Positions 1 through 12,400 of a stretch of DNA of 64,000 nt are shown here, in pieces; position 1 is the stretch's first letter, and the number at the start of each line of letters is the position of its first letter. The translations under genes were made by a program, and so were the position numbers. The notes under the pieces are model-generated. The model saw only the letters and a program-made list of their open reading frames with translations. It searched no databases and was not told the DNA's origin. The DNA is from Haematococcus lacustris (lineage: Eukaryota; Chlorophyta; Chlorophyceae; Chlamydomonadales; Haematococcaceae). The stretch lies in contig JASKMD010000004.1 in assembly GCA_030144725.1 (NCBI GenBank), positions 6,703,950 to 6,767,949 on the forward strand, in the 5' to 3' direction.

Positions 1-6
1 CTACAG

Positions 7-2068
7 GCGGGGACCGTGAGAACACAAGCTTCGTATAACGATGTTGCGAGTCCCGCCACATCATCAATGGACGACCAGCAAGTGGTTGAGCGGCTGGGAG
101 AGGCCGCAAGGAACGCCTTGATACGTGCCACATCAGCGGTTAAACGCTACGGGTGGCTCAGCTTTTGGGTGCAAATGACCCTGTCAGTCGTTTCTGGAGT
201 CATCCTGCTCTTCAGCGTGGCCTTCACCTCACAGGTGCAAGCATATCCAGCCAGTCAGGCACAGTGAGGCCCCAGTTTGCCACATGTAGCTACTGCTGTC
301 TTAATGTCCTCTCCCTTGCAGACGGGGCCTAGAGCATCCTTATACCTGACATTAATTGGCATCTTAGCTGGCTTCTTCAGCACCTTCTGGAACTTCAACT
401 ACACCCGCATGGCACTGCGAATGCAACGATATGTGGACGCAGTCCCGGGTGACAGCGTGCCCAAAGTGAAGAAGCAAACAGTGGGTGCCAGCTGTGGCTT
501 ACCAAAGCAGCACAGTCACCGCAGAGTGCTCGCTGCACTGCATGGGGCAGCCAACAGTTTGCTACCCTGGCATTAAGAGAGGCCATTGCTGCAGCGCGGT
601 GCTGACAGCACAGTGCTGGCAGCAGTCCTCCAGGCCGTGCACACTGCTCACCACGCCTACAGCCTTGAGCATGGTGGGCAGTGCCCGCTATCTTAGCATT
701 GACAGCGGCTGTCAAGCTCGCTTGCCAAGCAGCCCCAGGTCAAGCAGCTGCATTGCGGTAGCTGCAGCATCATGTGCTACAGCACCCGTCACAGATTAAT
801 GGCAGAGTAGCGCAGTGCATGAGCTGCAGGGCAGTGTTGCTGGACTGCTGCAGCACTGGTCTACAGCAGGCCAGGCTGCCCTCCTGCTGATGGCGTGCTG
901 GCAGCTGATGGAGGGCGGGGCTAGGTATAAGTAAGCAAAGGCAGCGTGGACAGCAGCGGCCCTGCTGCCTGTCCAAACCTTTGGCTGGTTTTCGGTGACA
1001 ACGTACAACCAGCATGGGTCATGTCCATTAGTTTTGTCCCATCAGCGGTGGCAGCATGAGCAAAGCGATGAAGAACATGCACTGTCCCTAGCCACTCTAT
1101 CTAGATGGCACCAGCCATCTGCCTACCGTGTAGCCTACCATGTAGCGCTGCCTGCCTAGGGTAGGTGGGAGCAGGCCGTGCCCTAGGCGGAAGCTCCTCC
1201 CTGAAAGCATGCTGGTGCTTACATTAGGCCTCTTCTTACAGCACCTTGGCCCTCAACCTTGAGCCTTGATTGCGGTGTTACACTCAGTGTGGACCCCTAC
1301 AAAACGGTGTTTTTGTCTGTGTGGAGTTCCCATGCTCGTGGTCCATGACAGGGGCGAGGCCTCTTCTTCCAGCACTGCCTGTTGATGCTACTGCTGGCTA
1401 CTGCTGCTAGTGGGAGAACACTGTAGCTCCAGCCTGCTCATGGTGGAAGGTAGGGCACAGTCTAGCTTGAGCCTGCCAGCTCTCCCCGCCTGCATTGCCG
1501 CTGTGGCTGTGACAGTTGTGCGCCCTGGCCATGCCACAGGTGATCGACACCGTGACCAAGGGTGTGCTGATCAACGTGCTTGGCCTGGGCAGCACGCTGC
1601 TGGGCATACAGGCACTCGTGGGGGTGCTGGTGGCCAAGACCCTGTCCAATGCCAGTGCCAACCCCTTCATTGCCAGCGCCGCAGGCGTGTACAACCCAGT
1701 GCTGGCGCTGGACGTCTTCCTAGTCCAGGTAGCGAAAGCCCTCAGCTAGCAAGCCACGCAGGGGACAGACGGGGCCAAATGCTGTTAAGGGCCATTGGGT
1801 TGTGGCTCATGGCAGCTGGTTTGCATGCTGTCACACATTCCTCCAGTTGCTGTCACCTCACCACCTGGGTTGTGGTCGCCTCACTCTCCCACTGTCCCCA
1901 CTCCCACCCCTCACCTTACATCTGTGCCCTCACCACCTCCCCTGCCTGCTGCCCCGCCTGACTGCACCTCAGGCCGCCACCAACATGCTCCTGGGCCACT
2001 TCCTGTCCATGGTGTGCTCCCTGTGGCTGCTCAGCGTGGTGGGCGAGGGCCGAGGTCTGCGCTTCCAG
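7..2068 (+). CDS. DUF3611-type four-helix membrane protein (3' part of gene)
   Basis: Four phase-0 exons are supported: 7-234 (preceded by CTACAG, so the gene begins left of the window), 322-480, 1540-1728 and 1973-2068, 224 codons in all. Each is bounded by AG and GT. The product has four hydrophobic segments: after RYGWLSFWVQ, around LTLIGILAGFFSTFW, around GVLINVLGLGSTLLGIQA, and around GHFLSMVCSLWLLSVV. The motifs GW(I/L)SFWVQ...LSVVSGVILLFS, FW.F.YTR and NPVLALDVFLVQA are what I recall for the DUF3611 family of cyanobacteria and plastids; this was not searched. The function of the family is unknown to me; a plastid membrane location is inferred. The last exon is unresolved: 3144-3251 (acceptor TGCCTGCAG, 35 codons, TGA) fits the phase but has no homology support. 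Read-through past 2068 is the alternative. The intron at 481-1539 carries repeat family A. Confidence 0.72.
1241..1355 (+). repeat. Dispersed repeat family A, copy 1 (partial)
   Basis: Lies in an intron of the DUF3611-type gene. It shares with 6735-6942, 22231-22399 and the inverted copies near 60.2-60.7 kb a core that runs from CCTCAACCTTGAGCCTT through GTGTGGACCCCTAC to GTTTTTGTCTGTGTGGAG. No coding capacity is evident. This copy loses similarity after about 1355. Confidence 0.8.
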
Positions 2069-4563
2069 GTGAGCACAGCCCCTGCTGCAGCGCTGGCTGT
2101 AGGGCAGGCTGCCGGATGGCGTGATGGCAGGGCAGGCTGGGCAGGTGGGAGCAGGCTGGGCAGGCTGAGTGAGTGGGGTGTCAGATGGGCAGCCAAGTGG
2201 TGGAAGTGTGACAGGGTGATTTCACAAGATACATAGGCCCATGGGACAGTGCTCAGTGGGGCATGGGCAGGGTGGCAGGGTAGGAGGTCTGGGTCAGGGG
2301 GAATGATGGTGAGGGGCAGGGGCATGATATGGGAAAGGATGTGCAGAAATGGTAAAGAAAGGAAACAGTGAATTATGAACAGAACAGAGTAAGTTGCAGT
2401 CGTTTCACAGCATCTTCATATGGCGTATGGAACCGACACAATGCAAAGTCAGTTGCTGTTGCTACCACTACAGCGTTGCTGCAGCACACAGCAGGAAGGC
2501 TTGACCAGCTGATGTCAAGGCTGGCTCTATGCATCTTGCGAGTTGCTATGCTGTGGGGCAATCACTTTCATATCTCTGCCTACAAGGGTGCTCAGCTGTT
2601 GAGACCTGGGTGCTTCGTGTACCATGTGCGCCATGCAGCAAGTGCCACTGTACTCAGATCATAGCCACCTTGGCAGTCAGGGTGCTGGTGGTGACGGTGT
2701 CTGTGACCGGTGCACTACGTTGAGGTCTCTGTGTCTACTGCTGTGCATGTGCCGCTGCCCTGAAGAGCGGGGAGGTGGAGCAGGGTCCTCCACCCGCCAG
2801 GCTGGCCACTGTGCCGGCTGCCCCCCTCTCACAGTAGCAACAGGCAGCGGCAGCATAGTCAGAACCATCGCTAGTGCCCAAAGTGAATTGAGTTGGTGTA
2901 GAAGTTGATGTTGGACAGTTGTTGATGTGGGAGAGAAGCTGAGCAGAGTCAGGCTGCCTGAATGCAGTTGTGCTCTTCCGCTATCGTCTTTATCCTGGTG
3001 GGGTGTGGCTGGCGAGCAGCGTTCATACTGGGCGGCTCTCGAGAGACGTACTCCCCAGTATGCTTGCTGTCCCGATCGACGGGCGTTGGCAGTAGAGTGG
3101 AGTGGAGTGCACAACGTGTTGTGTCGTGCTGCCGTGCCTGCAGCGTTTCCTGAGCCTGAAAAGGTTGAAGACCCGAGTAGAGGACTCGGCAGTTATTATT
3201 GGGAAAGGGAATGCGGCTACTTTCAGAGTGGATACCACACGAGTGCGGTGAGCTAGGCCCAGATACAGTGTGAGCGAGGAACTTTACCATCCGCAGCATG
3301 TTGCATACGAAACATGTATGCCAACCCGTCTCGAAGCTGTGTCCCTGATAACATTGAGCGTGTCAAGTGGGGTAGCATGGGTTGCGGTTTCAAGCTGTTC
3401 CCTTTGCTGAGCGCTCCAGTCAACAAGTGACTGGTCCAAGGTGACTTGTACACAAGAGGGGTGTAGCGTGGTATGTTTGCCGTGTTGTTTCCTGTCACCA
3501 AGAGCAAAGCATCTGACAAGGTCCAGCATCGATCTCTCGCAGTTTACACGGCTCAAACTCTCATGCGCACCTAGCCATAGACTTCGTTGGACAAGCTGTA
3601 CTCATTGCAGTTCAGATGGGGGGATGTCCCACTGTCAACTAGGAGCTGGGGCTGTATCAAACCTGTTGCACATGGCCAGTCACACTGCACTAGTCACACT
3701 ACACTACACTAGTTGCGTCACACTAGCTTGCTGCACGTGTGAGAGCATTTCCAGGGTGTAGGAGGGGCATGCATGTGCAGGGTGCAGGAAGGGCAGTTTC
3801 TTGATAAGGCCTAACCAGTTCAAACCTGCCTTGGGCCTACCTCCATGCAAGCATAGAGGCAGACTGTGAGCCTATCGCCAACATCCTCTGCAGAGATGCG
3901 CCAGGGCAGCAACAGGCCTAATGCAGTGCGTCATCACAGCACCTGCAGCAGGCCTACACCCGTAATGCAGGCTGGTTGTTAAACAACAATCCCTTTGGAG
4001 CGGGGTCCAGCACTGGTCGAGATGGTGGCTCACGCCGCTTAAGCCGTCAGCCGTTAGCCGCTTGGCCGCCCTCCCCCTCTAGGGGTTCGGGACTTTCTGC
4101 AACGCATGTCAAAGCAAGTTGCACAAACAAAGGTGCATGGGCTCAAATCAAAGCCACGTAGACTATAATTACATGACATGAGGCCATCCACCACCCCCTT
4201 CTGTGCATCTTGTGCATGTGCGATCAATAAAAGTAACCCCTCTCAAACCGAGCCTTCTCCACCCCCAAACTGCTGTTGCCTAACCTGACCCTAGTCAAGC
4301 TCGTGCGGACTTCTGTAGAGAGCTGTCTGTTCAGCAGGTGTGGTCCCCATGCTTGGACCATGCAGCATACGAGCATCTCAGGCAGCTCAACACCTCCCCC
4401 AGCACTGCCCAACCCCCCTAAGCCAGCCCAACACCTCCCCCAGCACTGGTCAGCATTCCATAGGAGCACCCACTAGCACCCTTTACGCAGGCCGGCAGGC
4501 ACCCAGGCACAACGCACCACCCAGGATCAAGGCGAGTGGTTCGACTGTGCGAAGCAGGCAGCG
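2069..4563. other. No convincing gene (intergenic or 3' part of the DUF3611-type gene)
   Basis: About 2.5 kb in which I see no exon with family similarity. The many short ORFs on both strands lack consistent splice or codon signals. The only coding candidate is 3144-3251 (+), a phase-compatible 35-codon stretch ending in TGA that could be the last exon of the upstream gene. The right end (4169-4563) is the likely 3' untranslated region of the minus-strand hydrolase. Confidence 0.5.
4169..4173 (-). terminator. Candidate TGTAA polyadenylation signal for the hydrolase gene
   Basis: TTACA on the plus strand reads TGTAA on the minus strand, about 390 bases past the hydrolase stop. TGTAA is the usual poly(A) signal in volvocine algae. 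It is the nearest match downstream of that stop. The pentamer occurs often by chance, so confidence is low. Confidence 0.35.
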
Positions 4564-5881
4564 CTAACTACCCGCGATGCTGCCCACCCCAGTGGCACTC
4601 ATCTTGTCCACTCTGTCCACAGCTGCTCCGGCCTGGGGATACGCCTCTTGCACATACGGCTGCAGCCAGGCGTCCACCACCGCCCCACTGCCATACCACA
4701 CCACCCCTGACGCCTCGTCAAAGGTGCCTATCTTGGACACGCTGTGCCACACCCCTGGCAGCAACACTTGCCGGGCCCCTTGCAGGCACGCGCTGTTTAG
4801 CGGCACCACAGCGTCGCCCTCCACACCCTGCCCCAGCCCGCACACCTGGCCATAGCTGTCATAAGCATACTCACTGGGCAGCCGGGGCCGCCCCTTCACC
4901 TGCACCGGTCGCCCCTGCGCATCCAGCTGCCTGCCACCCTTCACGGTCAGCCCCGCCACGGTCACATAGGCAATGCCCTGCTCGGCAAAGAATGCGCCGG
5001 GGTAGCGGTCATGCACCCAAGCCAGCGCGCCCCCTGTCATGTCCCGTGCCAGCTCAGGAGGGGGTGGCTTCTGTGGCGACCCCAGTGTGACCAAGGCCCG
5101 AACGGCTGGGTTGGGGCATGGCTGTGCGGTAGCCGAGGCCGCAGGCTCGCCTTGGTAGCGAGGGTCGCCTATGTAGGCGCGTGCCAGCCAGCCGCCAGCT
5201 GAATGTCCCACCAGGTCCACCTGCTGGGCACCGCTGGCTTGCAGTGCGAGCTGCACTGCTTCCTGCACGCGGTCCAAGTACCAGGTGTACCCAGGCTCTG
5301 TGCTCAGCTGGCTGCTCCAGAACTTCAGGGTGAAGAGGGCTCGTGCGACTTGGAACCAGTCAGAACGCTCTAGGCGCACCACATGCACTGCCCAGCCACG
5401 TGACCGCAGGTTAGCGGCGAGGGAGTCGCTGCTCTGGCCAAATGGCGCTTCATAGTCCTGGGAACATTACATGCCACAGAGAGCCCAGCCATGTCGTATC
5501 TGGGGGTTGTGAATTAGCTAACCACAGTGCAAGCTCTCAGTGGGCTTGTACCTGGGTGCAGTTGCCAAACCCTGGTAGGATGACGATAGGTCGTGCATTC
5601 AACGGTGCTTGTATAGGGGCAGTGATGCCTGCACATGTCAGCCACAACGTTGATGATGTAACGTTATGTTGCATGCTGCCAGTCAGGACGTGGGCCCCAC
5701 CATGAGGAAGAAAAGGGACTACACCGTCCACAGAAAACTGAACTGACTTAGGCACGGACCCTTCGTAGCTGGTGTCGCGGCAGCTGGCAGCACGGCAAGG
5801 TCGAAGAAGCGTGAGCACGGGAGGCGTTACTGCTCTGCGTTGCTGCGAGGCTGTGCAACATTGACGATGAAGCGACTGCAT
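4564..5881 (-). CDS. Alpha/beta hydrolase, lipase/PGAP1-like, probably plastid-targeted
   Basis: Three exons on the minus strand: 5881-5701, 5628-5552 and 5457-4564, total 1,152 nt, 383 residues, stop TAG at 4564-4566. Phases agree at both introns (phases 1 and 0). The N-terminus is rich in Arg, Ser, Ala and Cys with few acids, like an organelle transit peptide. After it come an oxyanion-type VILPGFGN motif, a conserved ERSDWF region, and the nucleophile elbow GHSAGGW (Ser about 172). Likely Asp and His partners lie in GDAVVP (Asp about 301) and GVWHS (His about 324). The order and spacing match plant and algal hydrolases annotated as PGAP1-like or lipase-like (recalled, not searched). The substrate is unknown. 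It is head-to-head with the dynein gene. The ATG at 5881 was chosen as the first ATG of the open exon; an upstream exon cannot be excluded. Confidence 0.85.
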
Positions 5882-6491
5882 GTCCCTTCACAAGTCACAG
5901 CCATCAGCCCTGGACCAATTACTGCATGGTCGCATGTATGCGTTGTGACCATGCGTTAGGCCTCAGGTTGCCAGTAAAGAGTCACATCAGGACAGTAAAA
6001 ATTGAGACACTACATGTGGCTGTAAGATGCATCATGGCTAATGAAGCAGGCTGCAACTGCAACAATCGACGCCGCATTTCAAATGCAAGCAGTGTCCATG
6101 CTGGCATGAATTAGTTGAGTATACTGCGGCCATCGGATAGCGATGAGCAAAGCTGCCAGACGCAACTGCGCCTGAGAGACGCGTGGATTGACTGAAATTG
6201 TTCGGATTTAGATTTAGAAAGCCGGGGGTTTGAACAGCAATCGACTGCGGAACCACAATGGGGGAATAGCAACTGGCCGTCAGCAATCAACTGACAAGCA
6301 TCGTCGGAACATGGAGGAGAACGTTCACGCGGAGACGCTGCAGCTGGGCCGACCAAAAGCGGAAGTACGAGATATGTTGTGCAATAAGCTCCAGGCAGAC
6401 ATGTCACGCGCATTTGTGTAAGACATGTAAGACTGCGACCGTAGGCCCAGCCTCCACCCGTACAGCTGGCTGCAGACAGCACTTGCATAGA
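5882..6491. promoter_or_regulatory. Divergent 5' region between hydrolase and dynein genes
   Basis: About 610 bases separate the predicted start codons of two genes transcribed away from each other, so both promoters and 5' UTRs must lie here unless unseen upstream exons exist. No clear TATA box was found. A short ORF (ATG at 6311, 36 codons, MEENVHAETLQ...) ends at 6421 upstream of the dynein ATG and would be a uORF if transcription starts before it. The bidirectional promoter is inferred from geometry only. Confidence 0.4.
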
Positions 6492-9400
6492 ATGGATGAA
6501 AACAAAGCTGACCCTGGTAAGTCACCCTTTGCTTCTGCTTTTGCTGTGGCATGCCATCCTGGATGCCATAACATTTCTCCTGCCTCCCCCTGCTTGCAGC
6601 TCCACCCAGCACAGAAAGCGAACCACAGCAACAGCGGCACTGATGGAGCTCGTGAGTGGCTGGAGTCTCTGTGGGATGCAGACCAGCACACAACGCCCAT
6701 GTCCATATTCCTCATGGGAGTCAAGGTGGGGTGCAGCACGTTAGCCCTCAACCTTTAGCCTTCATTGCAGTGGAACACTAAGTGTGGACCACTAGATAAT
6801 GGTGTTTTTGTCTGTGTGGAGCCCCCATGCTCATGGCATGCACATGGCTTATACATGGCATACACATGATCATGGTCGCCTACCACCTACATTATTGCCT
6901 GACCCGTTAGGGCTATGATGTAGAGTTGGCATGACAAACATGCACTACGTGTAAGCTGATGACAGCTCAACAAAGGGGGGCCACACACTACTGTGCCACA
7001 GCAGGCCGGGTCTTGGGTGGCTTGTCTCGCAGCCGCTTGTAGCCCAGGCCTGGGTTCTCCTTGCCCTTGGCTGGCAGCTTCCCCTGCTCTGGCCACCAGC
7101 ACAGCTCCAGTGGTCGCCACCTGCTCTCCCCAATGCGCTGCATGGTCAGCGCTGCATTGCAGTCCCTGTCAAGCCACTTACCTGGCTGTGGTGCTGGCTT
7201 GGCTTTGGCAGCCTTGGTGGGCTGGGTGGGCTCAGCTGCCGGCACAGCCTGGGTGCGCTTGCTGCGCTTGGCTGGCAGGGGAGTGCTGGGCCTAGGCTCT
7301 GAAGCTGCTGCCGATGTGGCTTCCTGGCTGCTGCGTGGGGCCTGTGGGGGCTTGCGGGGGGCCACTACCGGGCACCACATCAGGCCCCTCACTGGCTGGT
7401 CACGCTGCTGGCTCCAGGCTGGGCGCACCAGGCGGGGTTCCACCTGCCCTGCTGGGGGCTTCCAGCCTGCACGCCTGGTGGCCCTGCGTTTGTTCAGCTG
7501 CCTCTCACAGGGCTGCTGGCCATTCACTGCTGAGCTGACCCGGGTGGTGCGGTGCTCATCCACAAGCACCACCCTGCCCCGCCGCTGGTCTGTGCCCCTG
7601 GGCCTGCACACCATCTTGCAGCAGGCTCGCATCACCGCATCACCACCCCACCCACCCCTGGTGCCAATGCCAGCTGCACCAAAGAACACCACCAGCTGCT
7701 TGGCATGCCCATGGCGCTCCATGAACACCTCCGCCATGTCCTCCTCCAGCTGCAGCCATGCACACAAGGCACACACATGGTGGCTGACGTGGTGGCACCA
7801 GGTTAGGCATGGCACAGTCAACATACCTGCTCATACCTACTTATACCAGTGCGTCACTCACTCTCGCACCTCCAAAGGGCACCTCCAAAGGGCACAGGGC
7901 AACAGGCAACAACATTTGATCAGCTCTGAACAGGCAGCTCATCCATGGACACCTCCGCCTCTGAACAGGCAACAGCACTCGATCAGCTCTGTCTTCAGGA
8001 AATCATAGTCAGTCCTGCTGTCAACCCATGCTCCTGCTCCTGCCCCTGCCCAGGGTGCCCAAGGTGGGGTGCAGCAGCTATTGGTGAGCCCATAAGTGAT
8101 GCATCAGTAATGCACATCCAGAACCTCCCTCCCCTCCGGCTTTTGCTTGGCGGTGCTCTTCGCTTTTCTGAGTTGCTGCGTCACTGAGCTTTGAGACGTC
8201 TGTGACTTTTTCAAGTAACTTTTGTTGTTGATGGACAGCCAGCGTGTCTCGGCCAGTATAGTGTAGCTACAGAGATAGCATCACACGCTCTGACCCTGTC
8301 CCATGGCGATGCAGGCCAACTGCATCTTTGGCCTGCTGGAGGCAAAGCCCAAGCCCCACCTGGTGCTGACCCTGGAGGTGCCCAAATCTTTTGACCAGCT
8401 GGTGTACTTTGTGCGTGATCCCAACAAGCTGGTCACAAAGGAGAACATCAAGGAGGTGGGCGGCCTCACCACATGCAGGTCCAACTGACCGGCAGCCACC
8501 CCAGCCCTGACTTCATCCTGGCTGCTCTGGTGGGCGGCAGCCCCCTAGCAGTGCACCAGTAGCACCCCAGCAGCCAAGACGTCACTCACCACAGTTGTTC
8601 CCCTACTATTACTACAGGGCAGGGGCTGTGTTATCTGTAATCCGATCTGTTTGCATGCAGCAAGCCTGTGTTGCAAATGGCACGTGGCTCTGGCTGGTGT
8701 GATGGTGCTGAAGCCAGGGAGAGCTGGCCACATAGGCAACAGCAGGGGCACAGCTGCAGGTGCAATAATGATCACACAAAGACCTGGTTTCAGCCACAGC
8801 CACTGTACCTGGCAGCAAGGTGCCTCCACCTCAGCAGCACATAGCCTAAATAATCCCAGGCACATGTCCGGCAAAGGCCCCCTTGCTCAGTTGCCCTACT
8901 TGGCTGGCACCAGCCCCCACTCTCCTCATCCTTGAGGCCACAAGGCTGACTCCCAATCCCAATCCCACTCTATGCCATGCTCACCAGGCCACCAGGCTGA
9001 CTACCTCGTCCTGCTATAGGTGGTGTTCTTTGGCGTGTTGCGGGGCGGCGATGCGCTGCACTCCCTCCTGCGAGTCATGCACGGCTTGTTTGTGCCCGTG
9101 GTGGTGGGCAACACCAGCTGGCCGGAGGCCGTGAAGGCAGACTTCACAGCCCAGCTGCACAAGTTCATGGCAAATCTGACAGAGACTGTGTATGAGGTGA
9201 AGGGCAAGACCATCATGTACATCCCCCAGGAGCAGATCCAAGGCGATGGCAAGGAGGCCAGCAAGCAGAAGGACTTGGTGCAGAGGCTTGAGAGCACCCT
9301 GATCCACTGGACGCGGCAGATCAAGGAGGTGGCGAACCAGCAGGACTCGCTCGACGCAGGTGCTGGGTGGGGCCAGGGAGGTCAAGGGGCAGGGAGGTCA

Positions 9401-12400
9401 GGGGCCAGGGCAGTCAGAGGTCATGGGGGTAAGAGGTCATGGGGGTCAGAGTGGGCAGGGAACGTCTTGAGAGGCAGGGGGGACATGGAGGCAATGAGTC
9501 GAGAGGCAGGGGAGCAGGAGGGGCAGCGTTGCAAGGGTGTTAGGGGACAAGGGGCTCACAGGCTAGGGAACTCATTGCATCAGGCACTACGACATTAAAT
9601 GAAGAGAGGGCCAGGCAGCTTAGCGCAGTAGAGGAAGGGTGTTGTTCAGAGCTGGCGAGCAGGTGATGTGGCACAGGTCGTGCTCGTGGAGTCCTGCTTC
9701 AAGCGCAGGGCAGGGGGGCTAGACTGCAGCACTTCACTGGCTCGAGGCAACCCGATAGGACCTGTAGCAGCAGCCACCCCGTCGCGGCCACCCCGTCGGG
9801 TCCGGGAATCCTGCCCCAGCGGAAGCCTGGCCACCGTGCCTCGCCCCTTGCATCACGTATTGCAGGCGAGTCGGTGGGGCCACTCGCGGAGATCGAGTTT
9901 TGGCGGGAGCGCAGTGTCGACTTGAGCGGCATCCGCTCACAGCTAGACGACCCCTCCGTCGCAGCTATCGTGCGGGTGCTGGAGCATGCCAAGTCATCCT
10001 ACCTCGCGCCCTTCCTCGACCTGCGCAACCTCATTCACCGGTGGGTGTTGTTGCGAGGCATGAAGTTTACCTTCTCCCCACTGCCGAGCTGCCAAGCCAA
10101 GTGCATCAACTGCTTCTATGCCAAGCTGTAAGGTTTGCCAGCACAACCACAAGGCTTGCAGTGTAACCGCTCTGACTAAGCTCAAGGAGCACCGCGTGCC
10201 ATGTCAAGGCTGAGCAGCTGCTCATACACCATGTCACACTTTCTCATCAGTGTAACCAGTTTCCATACTCTGTTGGCCTCAGGGAGGCAGTGGCTGCGGA
10301 AGACAATCTCAGGTTCCTGCTGGTTCTGGAGGAGCCGTGCCAGGTCCTGGCCAAGGCCCACCCGGAGCAGATCCCTCAGCTGCTGCCGCCCATCCTTGCC
10401 TGTGTGCGCATGGTGTGGAGCATCAGCCGCTTCTACAACACCCCTGAGCGCATCGCAGTGCTGCTGCGCAAGCTGAGCAACGAGATCATCACACGTTGCT
10501 CGGCCGTCATCTCCCTGCCAGACGTGTTCAGTGGAGAGGTGGGCTGGGGCAACAGACCTGGGGAGGGTGCACCACCCTACCTGCTGCACCACTTGCTTGG
10601 GATGACCAGCTGGACGACAGGCTTGAAAGCCAGTACGAGGTGGCAGCGTATGCATCAATAAAGCGCCTAGACACAGACCATGTTTAATGCTCTTGGAAAC
10701 CCCAGCAGCCAAGCCTGATATAAACAAGCAACACCCCGAGCCTTGCTCTGGTCTGCCAACCTACCTTTTTGTTGTATGTTGAATATCAGTGCTTGCTTAT
10801 TAGTATTATACCCTATGTATTGGATAACTGTACCTGCCCGTCTGCCCGCTGTGGCTGGCTGCTGTGATGTGCAGGTGGACGGGGTGATGTTGGCCCTGCG
10901 CCAGAGCATTACCGCTGGCGAGCAGTGGAAGCTGCTGTATAAGCGCACCGCACGCGCGGTCAACAGCCGCTGCCCCAGGCCCTGGGACTTCGACACGTCC
11001 TCCATCTTCGCGCACATCGACGCCTTCCTACAGCGCTGCATGGACCTTTTGGAGGTGAGGGGTGTGTAGGGGCGGGCTGCAGCTGCCATGGTGCCGGGGT
11101 GCAGCTGCCATGGTGCCGGGATATGGCAATAGGCGGAGAGTTTTGTCAGCTGGGTGAGTGGCTGAGGTAGTAGTTGCTTGAAGGAGCGCCTGACTGGCCT
11201 GGCTGCATGCTGCGTGGGAACATTGCGTTGAAGTGTTGGCCACAGGTGTAGCGTGTCGCCATCAATGTCGCTATTACCGTCATCATCGCCATCACCTGCA
11301 TCATCACGTGGCAGCCGCCGCCTGCCATTGCCGGAACACACGTGCTCATATGTTTACAAAGGAGGGTGGAGGGTGCATGTGCGTGTATGTGGGTGTAGTC
11401 TGCTGATGGCTATGGGGTGCATGGGTAGGCACACACGGCTGGTTGTCTGCTGGCCGGCTGCCTTATCCACACCTTGTTCATTATCATCATTACATGACAT
11501 TTGCTGGTCGGCGTTGCTGCACCTCACATCCTACTGGTGTCATAACTGTGGCCCTGGCCCTGCAGGTGTGTGAGGCGCAGCTGCAGTTTGCTCCACGCAC
11601 TCCCTTGCCGGCCTTTGGCGGCACCAAGGGGCCTGAGGTGTGCAAGAGCATTCTGGACATCCAGGCCGCCTTCAAGCGCCTCGTCAGCGGGCTGCAGAAG
11701 CTGGACATCAACATCCTGGATGTCAAGGCCACCAGGTGAGCAGGCAGGCAGGAAGGGTAGGCAGCTAGGTAGGCAGGCAGGCAGCCAGGCAGGTAGTCAG
11801 GCAGGTAGACAGGAAGGACAGGCAGGCAGGAACTTTTCAGCCACCTGCCAAATGCTGTAGCAGCAGAGGTTCCTTCATGCTGTGCTGCTCCTTGCTTGCT
11901 GCCAGCTGTGTCCCGGACCCTGTGTCACGCTCCAGCTGTAGCCAGTCAGTCGTGCAGCAGCTCTCTAGTGCCTTGTGGACTGTGGGATGCGTGGGAGAAG
12001 CATGAAGTGGCCTGGTTACACCATGTACTAAAGCAATGCTGACGGTATCTCACTGTGCTGCACATGTAGTGGTTATTAATAATATTAATAATAATAGTAA
12101 TGATGATGATGTCATGAAGCTGCCCTGCTCACCTACCCAAGTCTCTAGCACCCAGCTGGCAGTGCCCTGGTTTGGCTTCAGGTGGCACGATGAGTACAAC
12201 ACCTTCAAGGCTGGGGTGAAGGACCTGGAGGTGATGCTGACCAATGTGATCCAGCTGGCATGCGAGGCGCAGGCCTGCCTCACTGGCCGCATGGAACTGC
12301 TGGAGGCCTTCAATGCCATGGCCAAGTGTGACTTCATCATGTAAGCAGACACACACCCTGCATGCATTAGCATGCTGACTGGGCAGGTGCCCCTTTCCTG

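Noticed and set aside
3144..3251. Last exon of the DUF3611-type gene
   Set aside because: Phase and acceptor fit, but a 1-kb intron and no recognisable similarity leave it as a candidate only; it was not added to the gene model.
8303..8499. Dynein start at ATG 8303
   Set aside because: Possible, but an in-phase acceptor at 8312-8314 and upstream exons with continuing tail similarity make an internal exon more likely. Kept as an alternative.
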